The notes under the pieces: model-generated | Databases searched by the model: none | What the model was told of the DNA's origin: nothing | Seen by the model: the letters and a program-made list of their open reading frames with translations, nothing else | Assembly: GCF_023822005.2 (NCBI RefSeq) | Contig: NZ_CP098806.1 | Location: 3,410,001-3,474,000, forward strand | Source of the DNA: Dyadobacter fanqingshengii | GTDB lineage: Bacteria; Bacteroidota; Bacteroidia; Cytophagales; Spirosomataceae | Direction: 5' to 3' | Length of the DNA: 64,000 nucleotides | Part shown: piece after piece, positions 62,689 to 64,000 of the stretch | Layout of the letters: every line of letters starts with the position of its first letter | Position numbering within the stretch: the stretch's first letter is position 1 | Made by a program: the position numbers and the translations under genes

Positions 62689-62725
62689 GAAATTACAACA
62701 ACAGGTTAGTTATTAACAGCATACA

Positions 62726-62757
62726 AAAAAACCACTTCCGCACAGAAGTGGTTTTTT
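62726..62757. terminator. Bidirectional terminator
   Basis: Perfect 13-base arms AAAAAACCACTTC (62726-62738) and complement (62745-62757) with a 6-base loop and A/T-runs on both sides. It separates the SusCD operon from the convergent DUF4302-like gene. Confidence 0.88.
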
Positions 62758-62790
62758 GTTTGAGCTCTTTAAGGAAGTGATTGGATTCTG

Positions 62791-64000
62791 TTATTGCCAG
62801 CTAATCCAAGACTTGGCATCCTTAGCGCTAACCATATCGTAGGTTGTTTCTGAGGTTTGGATCAAATAATGTCCGCTTGTTTCGAAGAGTAATTTGGCTG
62901 ATTCTACCGCTGGACCAGTTGTAGGAAGGACGCCATAAGTTGCTACCTGTTCAAATACGATCCTTCCGTCGCTTGTAAATGTGGGACGTCCGGGACCGTG
63001 TCCATAAAAAAGCGTCACCCCTTCGTTCTCGTAGAATATCGGACCAAACAGGTCGATGCTACCATCTGCGGCAGGCTGATAAATGTAACTGTAAAACGTC
63101 GCTTCACCGACTTTTAGATCTTGTACTTTCAGGGCGTCGTCAACGCCATTTACATGAAATCCTGTGCCAGATTCCCAGTAACCACCCGACTCAATAGGAT
63201 CCTGCCACCATCTTCTGGCAGCGGCCAGGTCTACGGATAAAGGCTTAATAGCACTTACAACGGTTCCTTTTAAGCCGCTCGCTGTAATCCCGACCTGAAC
63301 TGCATTTGCATTCCAGGTTATATTCGTAAAGCCATTAATGGTTTGTGAACCATTTACGAGCGGTGAAACGAATGAAACGCCTGCCGAAGTAAAGTAATAA
63401 TTGGTTGTAAAAGTCTTGGGAATGCTTCCATCCAGCCACGTCAATTTAATGGTGCGGGTGCGTGGGCTAAGCGTAATTTCATACGTTACATTTCCCAGCG
63501 TAACCCGTTTAAAATAAGCCTGATACTTGGTAATGTTGTTGAATAAAACTCCGTCTGCCAGATCTCCCGCCGCATAAGCAGTTGCTTGTGCCTGGGTTGC
63601 TTTGGTTAGCACTAGCCGGCTGTTATTTTTCCTTCCTACAAGCGTTATAGATTCTGCTTTAACGGAATCAGGGAAAATGCTGAATTCGAAATCGGATTGC
63701 AAGCCTTCTCCTACATCGCCGCCGTTCACTTCCCTGTCGGGATCGGCAAGAATGTGCAGATAGGAATAGGTGTCAAAAATCAAAACCGGCGTCTGCACGG
63801 CCTTCAGGCGGTAACTGCTTTCCTTGGATTTAGCAGCTGACTCAGCAGAAAAATCCGAATACATGGTTACGCGGTTCTTGTCATCAAATTTGAAATGAAA
63901 ACCATATGTGCCACCACCGCCGGGATAGATAACCGCATTCCAACCATAGGGAGCTTCAATGAGTTGCTTTTCGTAAGAGGCCAGGGCTGCATTCAACCGT
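62791..64000 (-). CDS. DUF4302-like surface lipoprotein, 5' end beyond the window
   Basis: The frame runs from a stop at 62791 to the right edge, giving more than 400 residues without the start. The visible N-terminal part (RLNAALASYEKQLIEAPYGW, then YPGGGGTYGFHFKFDDKNRV) matches the DUF4302 style of Bacteroidota lipoproteins, and the rest is beta-rich. In this phylum such genes often belong to a second SusCD-type locus together with a zinc-binding metallopeptidase gene, which would lie to the right. Function unknown. The assignment is by pattern, so moderately certain. Confidence 0.7.
   Translation of the reverse strand, partial: RLNAALASYEKQLIEAPYGWNAVIYPGGGGTYGFHFKFDDKNRVTMYSDFSAESAAKSKESSYRLKAVQTPVLIFDTYSYLHILADPDREVNGGDVGEGLQSDFEFSIFPDSVKAESITLVGRKNNSRLVLTKATQAQATAYAAGDLADGVLFNNITKYQAYFKRVTLGNVTYEITLSPRTRTIKLTWLDGSIPKTFTTNYYFTSAGVSFVSPLVNGSQTINGFTNITWNANAVQVGITASGLKGTVVSAIKPLSVDLAAARRWWQDPIESGGYWESGTGFHVNGVDDALKVQDLKVGEATFYSYIYQPAADGSIDLFGPIFYENEGVTLFYGHGPGRPTFTSDGRIVFEQVATYGVLPTTGPAVESAKLLFETSGHYLIQTSETTYDMVSAKDAKSWISWQ

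Noticed and set aside
1..64000. CRISPR array, insertion sequence, integrase or tRNA genes
   Set aside because: No regularly spaced direct repeats, transposase or integrase motifs, or tRNA-like cloverleaf were recognised on reading either strand. A dedicated scan (tRNA covariance model, repeat finder) was not possible and could still reveal some.

Overview
The window reads as chromosomal DNA of a Bacteroidota bacterium, most likely order Cytophagales, Dyadobacter/Spirosoma-like. The basis is a SusC/SusD pair, several TonB-dependent receptors with an N-terminal carboxypeptidase-regulatory-like domain, GH92 and GH127 enzymes, FtsX-type permeases opening with the KIAWRNL signature, weak ribosome binding sites, and many promoters with the Bacteroidota -7 box TAnnTTTG. 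The genus is inferred from protein style only. No rRNA, tRNA, CRISPR array, transposase or integrase was seen.

Layout. (1) 1-6.9 kb: an efflux operon on the minus strand (HlyD-type adaptor, ABC ATPase, small secreted Pro-rich protein, FtsX permease, start of a second FtsX permease), divergent from an NtrC-type sigma-54 activator. The 5.3-5.45 kb gap holds a sigma-54-like promoter and two tandem palindromes that look like activator sites. (2) 7-23 kb: GH127 enzyme, LEA2 lipid-associated protein, stress genes (DUF892 ferritin-like, PNPOx-like, 2TM), a TonB receptor with an unusual hairpin at its start codon, a VapC/DUF2281 toxin-antitoxin pair, thiD, a HAD phosphatase, an NtrY-like histidine kinase, two APC transporters (the second ethanolamine-permease-like), a GDPD-like enzyme and a LytTR regulator. 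(3) 23-31.7 kb: a mostly housekeeping block with a NamZ-type muramidase, a radical SAM protein, an M42 aminopeptidase, a small HEXXH protein, greA with a terminator-bearing leader, fmt-folA, an esterase and hslU. (4) 31.8-41 kb: carbohydrate oxidation genes, namely GH92 mannosidase, aldo/keto reductase, PQQ-type sugar dehydrogenase with a cytochrome c, a siderophore-type TonB receptor and an FGGY gluconokinase. (5) 41-47.3 kb: mixed genes (metallophosphoesterase, DinB, GT2, pgeF, histone-H1-like protein, TrmH-type methyltransferase, LuxR-type regulator). (6) 47.4-58 kb: a surface glycan cluster with a FemAB/GNAT-like protein, four methyltransferases, wecB, a flippase and three glycosyltransferases. 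It is interrupted by a phage-type ORF6N gene with striking palindromes. (7) 58-64 kb: a SusC/SusD locus with a strong promoter, facing a DUF4302-like lipoprotein gene that runs off the right edge.

How parts may work together. The 5 kb region is a readable regulatory circuit of activator gene, enhancer palindromes, sigma-54 promoter and efflux operon. The usual kinase partner may be the NtrY-like kinase at 16.6 kb. The 32-41 kb genes fit mannoside trimming followed by periplasmic aldose oxidation and gluconate phosphorylation. The 47-58 kb genes would build and export a decorated surface polysaccharide. These joint roles are inferences from gene content. Strong inverted repeats followed by T-runs close most transcription units and are listed individually.
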